This document shows positions 35,666 to 42,717 of a stretch of DNA of 64,000 nt, one piece after another (positions within the stretch are counted from its first letter, which is position 1; every line of letters starts with the position of its first letter). Origin of the DNA: Candidatus Gemmiger faecavium (GTDB taxonomy: Bacteria > Bacillota > Clostridia > Oscillospirales > Ruminococcaceae); the NCBI GenBank assembly GCA_019114415.1, contig DXFO01000036.1, positions 30,488 to 94,487 on the forward strand. Reading direction: 5' to 3'. The position numbers were made by a program, and so were the translations under genes. A model generated the notes under the pieces. The model worked only from the letters and a program-made list of their open reading frames with translations. It did not search any database and had not been told where the DNA came from.

Positions 35666-36871
35666 TCAGTGTCCGGATGCTTCCGAAAGATCTGCGTACG
35701 CCTGTTCCAGCTGGATCACACAGAAATGGTCCGGCCATTTCTGTCTGACGGCATCCCGCAGTTTGTTCAGCAGTTCGCGGCCGGCGGCACCGTCCTTTTC
35801 AAAGTAGCGGGGCGGCACGGCGCAGTCAAAAATCACATTGGTGTGCGTGGGACCCGGCACGATGCGCAGGTCGTGGATGTTGACCTCGGGGTCCGCCTGG
35901 TGAGCGGCAGCTTCCACCAGTTCCCGCAGCTCGGTAACATGGGGGTCGCCGGTGACCACCGGGTCAAAGTGGATGGTGACGGTCAGGCCGTCGTTGGTAA
36001 AGAAATCTTTCTCGATGCAGTCGATCTCGTCGTGCATGGCCATGACGTCACCCTCGGCGGGCATTTCCAGATGGAAGCTGACCAGGCGGTTGCCGGGGCC
36101 GTAGTCGTGGATCATCATGTCATGGACGCCCAGCACGTTGGGATAGCTCAGCGCCTTTTCCTTGATGTAGGCCACCTGTTCCGGGTCGGACGCGGAGCCC
36201 AGGATGGGGTCCAGGGTATCCCGCACCAGGCCGATGCCGCTGTACAGAATAAACAGCGCCACCGCCAGGCCCATGACGCCGTCCAGGCGGTCAATGTGGG
36301 TAAAGTGCGCCGCCAGCGAGGCCACCAGCACCGCCGAGGTGGAGATGACGTCGTTGCGGGAATCCGCCGCCGTTGCCAGCAGCGTGTCCGAATGGATCAG
36401 CTTGCCCACATACCGGTTGAAACCGCTCATCCACAGCTTGACCAGAATGGAGGCCACCAGCACTGCCGCCGACAGCCAGCTGAACTCAACAGCCGTAGGT
36501 GCAATGATCTTGCCGATGCTCTCCTTGCCCAGCTCGATGCCGATGACCAGGATCATGACCGACACCGCCAGCCCCGCCAGGTACTCATAGCGGGCATGGC
36601 CGTAGGGGTGCTCCTTGTCGGCAGGTTTGCTGCCCAGCTTGAAGCCCACCAGGCTCACCACATTGGAACTGGCATCGGACAGGTTGTTGACGGCGTCCGC
36701 GGTGATGGCCACACTGCCGAACAGCATGCCTACCATAAATTTTCCCGCAAACAACAGCACGTTGCAGGCAATGCCCACGATACAGGCCAGATTGCCGCAG
36801 GCCGACCGCACGGCCTTATCCGCGGCATTTTCATAGTTTTTGACGAAACAACGAAGAAGAAACTTCGTCAC
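35666..36871 (-). CDS. Cation diffusion facilitator transporter
   Basis: Divalent metal/proton antiporter (Zn, Fe, Mn or Co). Six membrane helices in residues 25-225 hold the metal-site motifs DAVNNLSD (TM2) and DSRND (TM5), with HPYGHARYEY after TM2. A cytoplasmic CDF dimerisation domain follows, then an extra C-terminal stretch of about 90 residues, longer than the basic family. I chose the GTG at 36871 because GGGGGA lies 9 bases before it; the GTG at 36880 abuts that site. Head of the malate/fumarate/sortase transcript; metal supply to the malic enzyme or Fe-S fumarase is a possible link. Confidence 0.9.
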   Translation of the reverse strand: MTKFLLRCFVKNYENAADKAVRSACGNLACIVGIACNVLLFAGKFMVGMLFGSVAITADAVNNLSDASSNVVSLVGFKLGSKPADKEHPYGHARYEYLAGLAVSVMILVIGIELGKESIGKIIAPTAVEFSWLSAAVLVASILVKLWMSGFNRYVGKLIHSDTLLATAADSRNDVISTSAVLVASLAAHFTHIDRLDGVMGLAVALFILYSGIGLVRDTLDPILGSASDPEQVAYIKEKALSYPNVLGVHDMMIHDYGPGNRLVSFHLEMPAEGDVMAMHDEIDCIEKDFFTNDGLTVTIHFDPVVTGDPHVTELRELVEAAAHQADPEVNIHDLRIVPGPTHTNVIFDCAVPPRYFEKDGAAGRELLNKLRDAVRQKWPDHFCVIQLEQAYADLSEASGH

Positions 36872-36994
36872 GATAAACACTCCCCCACTGCGCGCCCGCG
36901 GCGCGCAAAACTACCCTCTTTTTGATTTTCTCGCCTGTATTCCCGGCAGGCCGGACGGCGCGGGACGGATGTCCTGTGCCGCCATATCAAAGCG

Positions 36995-37034
36995 TCCCGC
37001 CGGGCCCGGGCCGCAAAGCCCGGATCCGGCGGGA
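36995..37034. terminator. GC-rich hairpin after purA
   Basis: TCCCGCCGG (36995-37003) pairs with CCGGCGGGA (37026-37034), with an inner GC-rich stem. Located about 45 bases after the purA stop on the minus strand, with only a short T-run. Confidence 0.5.
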
Positions 37035-37080
37035 GCCGTAAATTCATCCGGTCACCCGCGAAAGTTCACGGGAGAACCAA

Positions 37081-38373
37081 TCAGTCACGCACGATGCAAG
37101 CCTCGCGCTCGGGACCGACGGAGATATACTTGATCTTGCAGCCCACTGCCTTCTCGATGTACAGGACGTAATCCTGGGTGGCTTTGGGCAGGTCCTCAAA
37201 GCGGCGCACACCGGTGATGTCGCAGTTCCAGCCGGGCAGCTTCTCAACCACCGGCTTGGCGTCGTCCAGCGTCTTGCCCATGGGGAAGACGTCGGTCACG
37301 GTGCCGTCCGCCAGTTCATAGCGGGCGACCACGGGGATCTCGGTCATATAATCCAGAACGTCCAGCAGGGTCAGAGCCAGCTCATCGCAGCCCTGGCACT
37401 GCACGCCGTAGCGGCTTGCCACCACGTCGAAAGGACCGACGCGGCGGGGACGGCCGGTAGCGGCGCCGTACTCGTGGCCGTGCTCACGCAGGACGTTCTT
37501 TTCGTCCTCGGTCATGGCCAGCTCGGCGGTGAAGGGGCCCTCGCCCACGCAGGAGGAGTAAGCCTTCATGATGCCCACCGACAGATCCAGCTTGCGGCCC
37601 GGGATGCCCGCACCGATGGGAGCATAGGCGCCGATGGTGTTGGAGCTGGAAGTGTAGGGATAGATACCAAAGTCGATGTCACGCAGAGCGCCCAGCTGGG
37701 CCTCGAACATGATCTTCTTGCCGGCGTCGTCCGCCTTGGCCAGGAAATCGCCCACATTGCAGATGTAGGGGGCAAAGACCTCAGCGTAATGCTGGCACCA
37801 GGCCCACATTTCGTCCAGGGAGACCGGCTTTTGGCCGTAGATCTTTTCCATGGTCAGGTTCTTGGACTCGACGATGGTGGCCAGACGCTTGCGGACACCC
37901 TCGTCCATATGGAGCAGGTCGCCCATGCGCAGGGTCTTTTTCATGAACTTGTCGCCGTAGGTGTAGGCGATGCCGCGCTTGGTGGAGCCGAACTGTGCGC
38001 CGGTCTTGGCCAGGCGGGCTTCCTCCAGGCCGTCCTGATCCACATGGAAAGGCATGGTGATGGTGGCACGGTCGGAGATCTTCAGGTTGGCGGGAGTGAT
38101 CTCAATGCCCTGGCTGCGCAGGGTCTCGATCTCGCCTTCCAGGTGGTGGGGATCGATGACCATGCCGCCGCCCATGACGCAGACGACCTCCGGGCGCAGA
38201 ATGCCCGAGGGGATCAGGTTGAGAACGAACTTGCCCCGCTCGTTTTTGACGGTATGACCGGCGTTATCGCCGCCCTGATACCGTGCAACAATGTCGTAAT
38301 CGCGGCTGAGCAGGTCGACCATACGGCCCTTGCCTTCGTCGCCCCAGTTGATTCCGGTGATTGCAGTAAGCAT
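37081..38373 (-). CDS. purA: Adenylosuccinate synthetase
   Basis: GTP-dependent conversion of IMP and aspartate to adenylosuccinate, first committed step to AMP. 430 residues, normal. GINWGDEGKG near residue 6 contains the catalytic Asp and P-loop; GNAGHTV equivalent reads GDNAGHTV with the catalytic His; GTQFGSTKRGI equivalent reads GAQFGSTKRGI near 122; the late TGRPRRVGPFD motif binds GTP/aspartate. ATG at 38373 follows AGAGGTAAC. Apparently monocistronic. Confidence 0.97.
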   Translation of the reverse strand: MLTAITGINWGDEGKGRMVDLLSRDYDIVARYQGGDNAGHTVKNERGKFVLNLIPSGILRPEVVCVMGGGMVIDPHHLEGEIETLRSQGIEITPANLKISDRATITMPFHVDQDGLEEARLAKTGAQFGSTKRGIAYTYGDKFMKKTLRMGDLLHMDEGVRKRLATIVESKNLTMEKIYGQKPVSLDEMWAWCQHYAEVFAPYICNVGDFLAKADDAGKKIMFEAQLGALRDIDFGIYPYTSSSNTIGAYAPIGAGIPGRKLDLSVGIMKAYSSCVGEGPFTAELAMTEDEKNVLREHGHEYGAATGRPRRVGPFDVVASRYGVQCQGCDELALTLLDVLDYMTEIPVVARYELADGTVTDVFPMGKTLDDAKPVVEKLPGWNCDITGVRRFEDLPKATQDYVLYIEKAVGCKIKYISVGPEREACIVRD

Positions 38374-38480
38374 GATGTTACCTCTTTCATGGTTGAGCGT
38401 ACAGCCTTTTCCGCGCAATTTGCCCGGGATCCGCCGCCGCATACATTATAGCAAATCCGGTATAAAAAACCAATACCCTG

Positions 38481-38702
38481 TCAGTTCTTTTCTTCTTCCT
38501 CACGGGGTTTGCCCAGGCCGTGGCGGGTGCCGTCCGGTTCCACAATGACGATATTGTCCATCTGCGCCCGCAGGCTGGCGCGGACCGCTTCCAGGTATTC
38601 CTTGCGCAGTGCATCCCGCTCCGCCTGTTCTTCCGGCGTGAGAGGGCCGTTCTTTGCCTTGTGTGCCAGTTCGTTGATCCGCTTGATTTTTGCTTCGTCC
38701 AT
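38481..38702 (-). CDS. DUF896 (YnzC-like) small protein
   Basis: A 73-residue helical protein of the DUF896 family: MDEAKIKRINELAHKAKNG start, LTPEEQAERDALRKEYL centre and a conserved second helix with RASLRAQMDNI. B. subtilis YnzC belongs here and is tied to the SOS operon; no function is proven. GGAAAGG precedes the ATG. It has its own promoter and no operon partners. Confidence 0.9.
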   Translation of the reverse strand: MDEAKIKRINELAHKAKNGPLTPEEQAERDALRKEYLEAVRASLRAQMDNIVIVEPDGTRHGLGKPREEEEKN

Positions 38703-39029
38703 AATCGTGCTTTCCTTTCCGGTCTTTGGCAGGGTTCGTTTGGCGCCACGGGATTTTGCCGCCTGTACAGCGCCGCGGTCGCCTTCTATTTTCTCTGCCT
38801 CGGGCCGCCGTTCTTTAATATAGGTATCTTGTGTTCAGTGTAGCACAGTTGGTATCTCTGCCGCAACCGGGGCCGGGTTGTAAATTTTCCGTCCCCGCTA
38901 CCGGCGCCGTCAAGCCGTTTTGGTCCGATGCCCTGTTTTTGGGCCTGTACTTTTTTGACGCTTCGTTGTATAATGGAAAAGTATTGCATTAAAAGGCGCC
39001 TGACCGCGCCGAAAAGACAGGAGTATCAC
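38703..39029. other. 327-base intergenic region with divergent promoters
   Basis: No gene is apparent. It holds a minus-strand promoter for DUF896 (TTGCGG at 38861-38866 and TACACT at 38837-38842, spacer 18) and a plus-strand TATAAT at 38969-38974 for the lipoprotein gene, whose -35 is weak. The central part is a GC-rich stretch without a convincing hairpin. Confidence 0.55.
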
Positions 39030-40208
39030 ATGAAACTGAAACATTCTATCCGTGCCGGCGCCCTGATGCTGGCACTGTCGATGGTTCTGGTCGGCTGCTC
39101 GAAGGACGAGAGCCAGACCGCCTCCACCGCCGAGACTTCCTCTCCCGAAAGCGCCGAGACCGCTACTGCGGAGACTGCCGATCCTTATGCCTATCTGGCC
39201 AACTTCTCCTTCAGCGACGGCTTTGACGAGAACGGCTACCTGAAGGACGTCAAGGCGCTGGATTACGTCACCCTGCCGGAGGATTACAACTCCCTGACCC
39301 TGCCCGCCGGCACCGATACCGTGACCGACGAGGAGGTGGATTCCTACATCGAGTCCAACATTCTGGCCAACTTTGCCACCGAGGAGCAGGTCACCGACCG
39401 TGCCGCCGAGATGGGCGACGTTGTCAACATTGACTACGTGGGTTCCGTGGACGGCGTGGAATTCGACGGCGGTTCCGCTCAGGGCTACGACCTGACGCTG
39501 GGCAGCGGTTCTTTCATCGATGACTTCGAGGATCAGATCGCCGGCCACACCCCCGGCGAGACCTTCAACGTGGAGGTCACCTTCCCCGATCCCTACCAGA
39601 ACAACCCCGATCTGGCCGGCAAGGAAGCCGTCTTTGTCACCACCCTGAACTACATCTCCGAGACGGTCAATCCCGAACTGACCGACGCCTGGGTGGCCGA
39701 GAACATCAACCCCTATCTGGAGCTGACCACCGTGGACAGCCTCAAGACTTACGTTCATGATTCCCTGGTGGAGTCCAACATGAGCAACGCCGTTTACCAG
39801 CAGCTTGTGGAGAACACCACCTTCGCCGAGACGTATCCCGAGTCCGCGACCCAGTACTTCAACGACAGCTTCCTGTTCTCCTACTACATCTACGCTGCCA
39901 ACTACGGCATGACCCTGGATGAGTTCGTCGCCGCCACCGGTTACGGCAGCGCCGAGGAACTGCTGACCATGGCTTCCTCCTCCATTGAGAGCTCCATGAA
40001 GCAGGCCCTGCTGATGCAGGCCATCGCCGAGAAGGAAGGCATCGTCTGTGACGACGCCGCTCTGGAGGCCAACATCAACGATTTCTTCAGCACTGACGAC
40101 ACCAGCAGCTACATCACCAACTACGGCGAGAACTACATCAAGACCAATGTCCTGCAGGACATCCTGATGCGCCAGCTGATTGCCAACGCCACCGTCGCCG
40201 CTGCCTGA
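39030..40208 (+). CDS. Trigger-factor-like FKBP peptidyl-prolyl isomerase, exported lipoprotein
   Basis: A 392-residue predicted lipoprotein: basic start, hydrophobic core, then lipobox LVGC with the acylated Cys at about residue 24, followed by a Ser/Thr/Glu/Ala-rich linker. Residues 120-215 match the trigger factor FKBP domain (GDVVNIDYVGSVDGVEFDGG, GSGSFIDDFEDQIAGH), and the helical remainder resembles the trigger factor C-terminal chaperone domain. The ribosome-binding N domain is absent, replaced by the signal peptide. It likely folds exported proteins outside the membrane, in the role PrsA has in Bacillus. ATG at 39030 follows AGGAG. Confidence 0.88.
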   Translation: MKLKHSIRAGALMLALSMVLVGCSKDESQTASTAETSSPESAETATAETADPYAYLANFSFSDGFDENGYLKDVKALDYVTLPEDYNSLTLPAGTDTVTDEEVDSYIESNILANFATEEQVTDRAAEMGDVVNIDYVGSVDGVEFDGGSAQGYDLTLGSGSFIDDFEDQIAGHTPGETFNVEVTFPDPYQNNPDLAGKEAVFVTTLNYISETVNPELTDAWVAENINPYLELTTVDSLKTYVHDSLVESNMSNAVYQQLVENTTFAETYPESATQYFNDSFLFSYYIYAANYGMTLDEFVAATGYGSAEELLTMASSSIESSMKQALLMQAIAEKEGIVCDDAALEANINDFFSTDDTSSYITNYGENYIKTNVLQDILMRQLIANATVAAA

Positions 40209-40226
40209 TTTTCCACACATCTGTTC

Positions 40227-40269
40227 CCCGGGCTTTCGGTTCTGCCGAGAGCCCGGGATTTTTTGTTTT
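40227..40269 (+). terminator. Terminator of the lipoprotein gene
   Basis: CCCGGGCTTTCGG (40227-40239) pairs with CCGAGAGCCCGGG (40245-40257), then a long T-run. Confidence 0.9.
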
Positions 40270-40291
40270 TGAGTAGCCGGGAACCGTCGTC

Positions 40292-40320
40292 TTGCAATTC
40301 ACCGGGGGCCGTGCTATACT
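40292..40320 (+). promoter_or_regulatory. Promoter of the ArsR-SdpI pair
   Basis: TTGCAA (40292-40297) and TATACT (40315-40320), spacer 17 bases. Confidence 0.65.
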
Positions 40321-40324
40321 ATAT

Positions 40325-40340
40325 TTAGAAGTTTATCTAA
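40325..40340. promoter_or_regulatory. ArsR-type operator
   Basis: Inverted repeat TTAGA-N6-TCTAA overlapping the predicted transcription start. Fits autorepression by the ArsR/SdpR-type product encoded next. Confidence 0.6.
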
Positions 40341-40473
40341 CAATATTCAGTGTTTCGGTACTTTGCAGGAGCTCCCGGGTCGTGTCCTTTACGCCGCGGT
40401 CCTCTGGCTGGGATACCGGGTGCAAAACATATTCCAAAAAACTGCGAATTTCACCGGAAAGGAGGGTCCCGTT

Positions 40474-40764
40474 TTGGGCGATGCATTCAAAGCCTTGGCC
40501 GATCCGTCCCGGCGGCGCATCCTGGAACTGCTGGCGGAGGGGGATCTTTCCGCCGGGGAGATCGCCGCACATTTTGACATGGCAAAGCCGTCCGTCAGCC
40601 ATCATCTGAGCATCCTGCGCAACGCGGGGCTCATCACCGATGAGCGTCAGGGGCAGAGCATTATTTATCATCTGAACCTGACAGTCATGCAGGAACTGAT
40701 GAAATGGTTTTATGATTTCGGACTGATTGCCGGAGGTGATACGGATGAAACCAAACAACAATAA
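40474..40764 (+). CDS. ArsR-family (SdpR-like) autorepressor
   Basis: A 96-residue winged-helix regulator: FKALADPSRRRILELLAEG at the start, then the recognition helix in AKPSVSHHLSILRNAGLI and wing ERQGQSIIYHL. Metal-binding ELCVCD is absent, as in SdpR-like members. TTG at 40474 is chosen since GGAGGG stands 7 bases before it; the in-frame ATG at 40363 would start within the leader. The coding region overlaps the SdpI-like gene by 20 bases, indicating coupling. Confidence 0.9.
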   Translation: MGDAFKALADPSRRRILELLAEGDLSAGEIAAHFDMAKPSVSHHLSILRNAGLITDERQGQSIIYHLNLTVMQELMKWFYDFGLIAGGDTDETKQQ

Positions 40765-41434
40765 GCAGCCTGCCCTTGGCTGGCCGCTGTTCTGGGCATT
40801 GATGCTGCTGGCGGTCTGTTCCTTTGTGGGGCATCTCATTGCCTACCCTGCCCTGCCGGATCAGGTCCCCCGTCAGTGGGCGCTGAACGGAAGCGTAAAC
40901 AGCTGGATGGAAAAGGACTATCTGTGGTTGCTGGACGCTCTGCCCATCTTTTTGCTGATCCTGTTCAAAGTGATCCCGGCCGTTGAGCCCCGGGCCGACA
41001 GCTATCGCAGAATGCGCAGGTTGTGGGGCGTCTTTGTGACCGCCATGACCCTGCTGATGATCGGCTTTACCTGGATGACCGAGCTGTATTTCTGGGGTCC
41101 CGCCGCTTTGTGGGATTACCTGCCCGCCATGGCCATCTGCCTGATCGGCGCCGGACTGGTGGCCCTGGGCAATTACATGCCCCGCATCCGCCAGAACTAC
41201 ACCATGGGCGTGCGCACACCCTGGGCTCTGGCCAGCGAGCACTGCTGGCAGCGCACCCAGCGGATGGGCGGTATCTGCTTCGTCATCATCGGGGTGCTGA
41301 TGATCCTTTCCACCCTGTTCGATCTGGCCACCGGGGTGGGCATCAGTGCTCTGGTCACCATCGCTTCCCTGTTTTTGTCCATCGCCTGGCTGTATATTTA
41401 TTCCTGGCTGGTCTTTATCCACAAGCTGAAATAA
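40745..41434 (+). CDS. SdpI-family membrane protein (DUF1648 plus SdpI)
   Basis: A 229-residue polytopic protein with about six membrane segments. The N-terminal DUF1648 motif is seen as YPALPDQVPRQWALNGSVN (residues 33-51); the C-terminal SdpI region has GNYMPRIRQNYTMGVRTPW. In B. subtilis, SdpI gives immunity to the killing factor SdpC and senses it to release SdpR. Here no SdpABC toxin genes are adjacent, so it may defend against toxins of neighbours, or have a different envelope role. GGAGGTGAT precedes the ATG. Confidence 0.9.
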   Translation: MKPNNNKQPALGWPLFWALMLLAVCSFVGHLIAYPALPDQVPRQWALNGSVNSWMEKDYLWLLDALPIFLLILFKVIPAVEPRADSYRRMRRLWGVFVTAMTLLMIGFTWMTELYFWGPAALWDYLPAMAICLIGAGLVALGNYMPRIRQNYTMGVRTPWALASEHCWQRTQRMGGICFVIIGVLMILSTLFDLATGVGISALVTIASLFLSIAWLYIYSWLVFIHKLK

Positions 41435-41505
41435 GCCGGCTGCGCGGTTCAGATAAGCCGCACAACAATTTTATCCGGTTCCATTTTCTCACAGAAACAA
41501 AAAAT

Positions 41506-41535
41506 CCGCCCCGCACAGGAAACTGTGCGGGGCGG
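41506..41535. terminator. Terminator between SdpI and the lectin gene
   Basis: CCGCCCCGCACAG (41506-41518) pairs with CTGTGCGGGGCGG (41523-41535); minus-strand T-run follows, serving the lectin gene. Confidence 0.85.
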
Positions 41536-41593
41536 CCTCGTTACAGCACAAAATCGCGAAAGGATCCATCAGAAAGTCCGGTCGGATCGGACA

Positions 41594-42439
41594 TTATTTC
41601 TTGGCAGCGGGCTTTTTGGCGGCAGGCTTTTTCGCAGCCGGCTTCTTGGCGGGCTCGGCTTTGACTTCGGGCTCAGCCTTAACAGCAGGAGCAGCCTTGA
41701 CGGTGGGCTCTGCCTTCTTGGCAGGCTCGGCCTTGGCAGCGGGAGCAGCCTTCTTGGCGGCCGGCTTCTTGGCAGCGGGCTTCTTCACGGTCTCGACAGC
41801 CTTGACCGCGGTATCCGCAACGTCGGAGACAGCCTTCTTGGCGGCATCGGCCACATCGGTCAGAACGTCGGCAGCAGCCTTGGCAGCCTCGCCGATGTTG
41901 CCGGCGGCAGCTTCCAGGTCAGCCTTGGCCTTGGCAGCCTTCGCCTTGGCGCTGGCCTTGGGCTTGCGGGTGACCTCGGTAATGGTCCAGTACTGGTTTT
42001 CGCCGTTGACGTCGCTCCAGATCTGCAGGGCAGCGCCATTCTCGGTGCTCATGGCAACAACGTCCAGGCACTTGCCGGCCAGGTTGGACTTGATCTTGGC
42101 GCGGCCGTCATTGACGGGCTCCACGACCCAGAGCTGGCTGCTGGCGCTGGCGCCTTCCCACTGATGTACACGGGTACCGTCGGTAACGCCGCTGCAATCC
42201 AGGTCCATCATCTTGCCGGTGAAGCGGTTCTTGATGCGGTAAACGCCCTCACCTGCACGAACAAAGCCCCACTGCTGCCACTCGGCATTGACATTATCCC
42301 ACAGCTGGATCTTGGCGCCGTTGTCGGTGTTGTAATCTGCAACCTCCACCACTTTGCCGTTGGCGGCGCTGATGGTGTAGAACTTATCTTCCGCGATCAC
42401 GGTCTGAGACACTTTCTTTGCGGTTTTCTTTACAGCCAT
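41594..42439 (-). CDS. Cytoplasmic ricin-fold lectin with helical linker and histone-like tail
   Basis: 281 residues, no signal peptide. Residues 17-156 form a ricin-type beta-trefoil: three repeats ending in QLW/QQW, HQW/SQLW and QIW/NQYW. Residues 160-218 are Ala/Lys/Asp-rich amphipathic helices reminiscent of phasins. Residues 219-281 are a low-complexity basic tail of KPAAKK and KAEPA units. AGGAGGGG precedes the ATG at 42439 and a near-consensus promoter lies upstream, so high expression is likely. The tail resembles histone H1-like and PhaF-like tails that bind DNA; the same KAEPA motif extends the glycogen synthase encoded at 54738-56846. Sugar ligand and role are unknown. Confidence 0.85.
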   Translation of the reverse strand: MAVKKTAKKVSQTVIAEDKFYTISAANGKVVEVADYNTDNGAKIQLWDNVNAEWQQWGFVRAGEGVYRIKNRFTGKMMDLDCSGVTDGTRVHQWEGASASSQLWVVEPVNDGRAKIKSNLAGKCLDVVAMSTENGAALQIWSDVNGENQYWTITEVTRKPKASAKAKAAKAKADLEAAAGNIGEAAKAAADVLTDVADAAKKAVSDVADTAVKAVETVKKPAAKKPAAKKAAPAAKAEPAKKAEPTVKAAPAVKAEPEVKAEPAKKPAAKKPAAKKPAAKK

Positions 42440-42550
42440 TGCTGTTCCCCTCCTAAAAGGTGTGTTCTTCTTTTTCTGCGCCGCCAGCCTGTCTGCAGGC
42501 TCTCCTCTTCGGCACATTGCTCGGCGGCGATTTGCCGCTCGTACGACAAT

Positions 42551-42579
42551 ATTATATCCAATATTTTCTTGTCAGTCAA
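42551..42579 (-). promoter_or_regulatory. Strong promoter of the lectin gene
   Basis: Minus strand TTGACT (42574-42579) and TATAAT (42551-42556), spacer 17 bases; the leader is about 100 bases. Confidence 0.8.
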
Positions 42580-42615
42580 GTTTTAGACGATTTGACGGCT
42601 TTTTGCACAAAAATA

Positions 42616-42640
42616 CCCGGACTGTTAAAAACAGTCCGGG
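42616..42640 (-). terminator. Terminator of the ABC permease operon
   Basis: CCCGGACTGTT (42616-42626) pairs with AACAGTCCGGG (42630-42640), followed on the minus strand by TATTTTTG. Confidence 0.85.
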
Positions 42641-42717
42641 CAATATACAGGTATTTGCCGCAGAATTGCGGATTCAGGGCTATCCGGCGGGGTTTTCGCG
42701 CCGCCGGTGTGCCGGGG

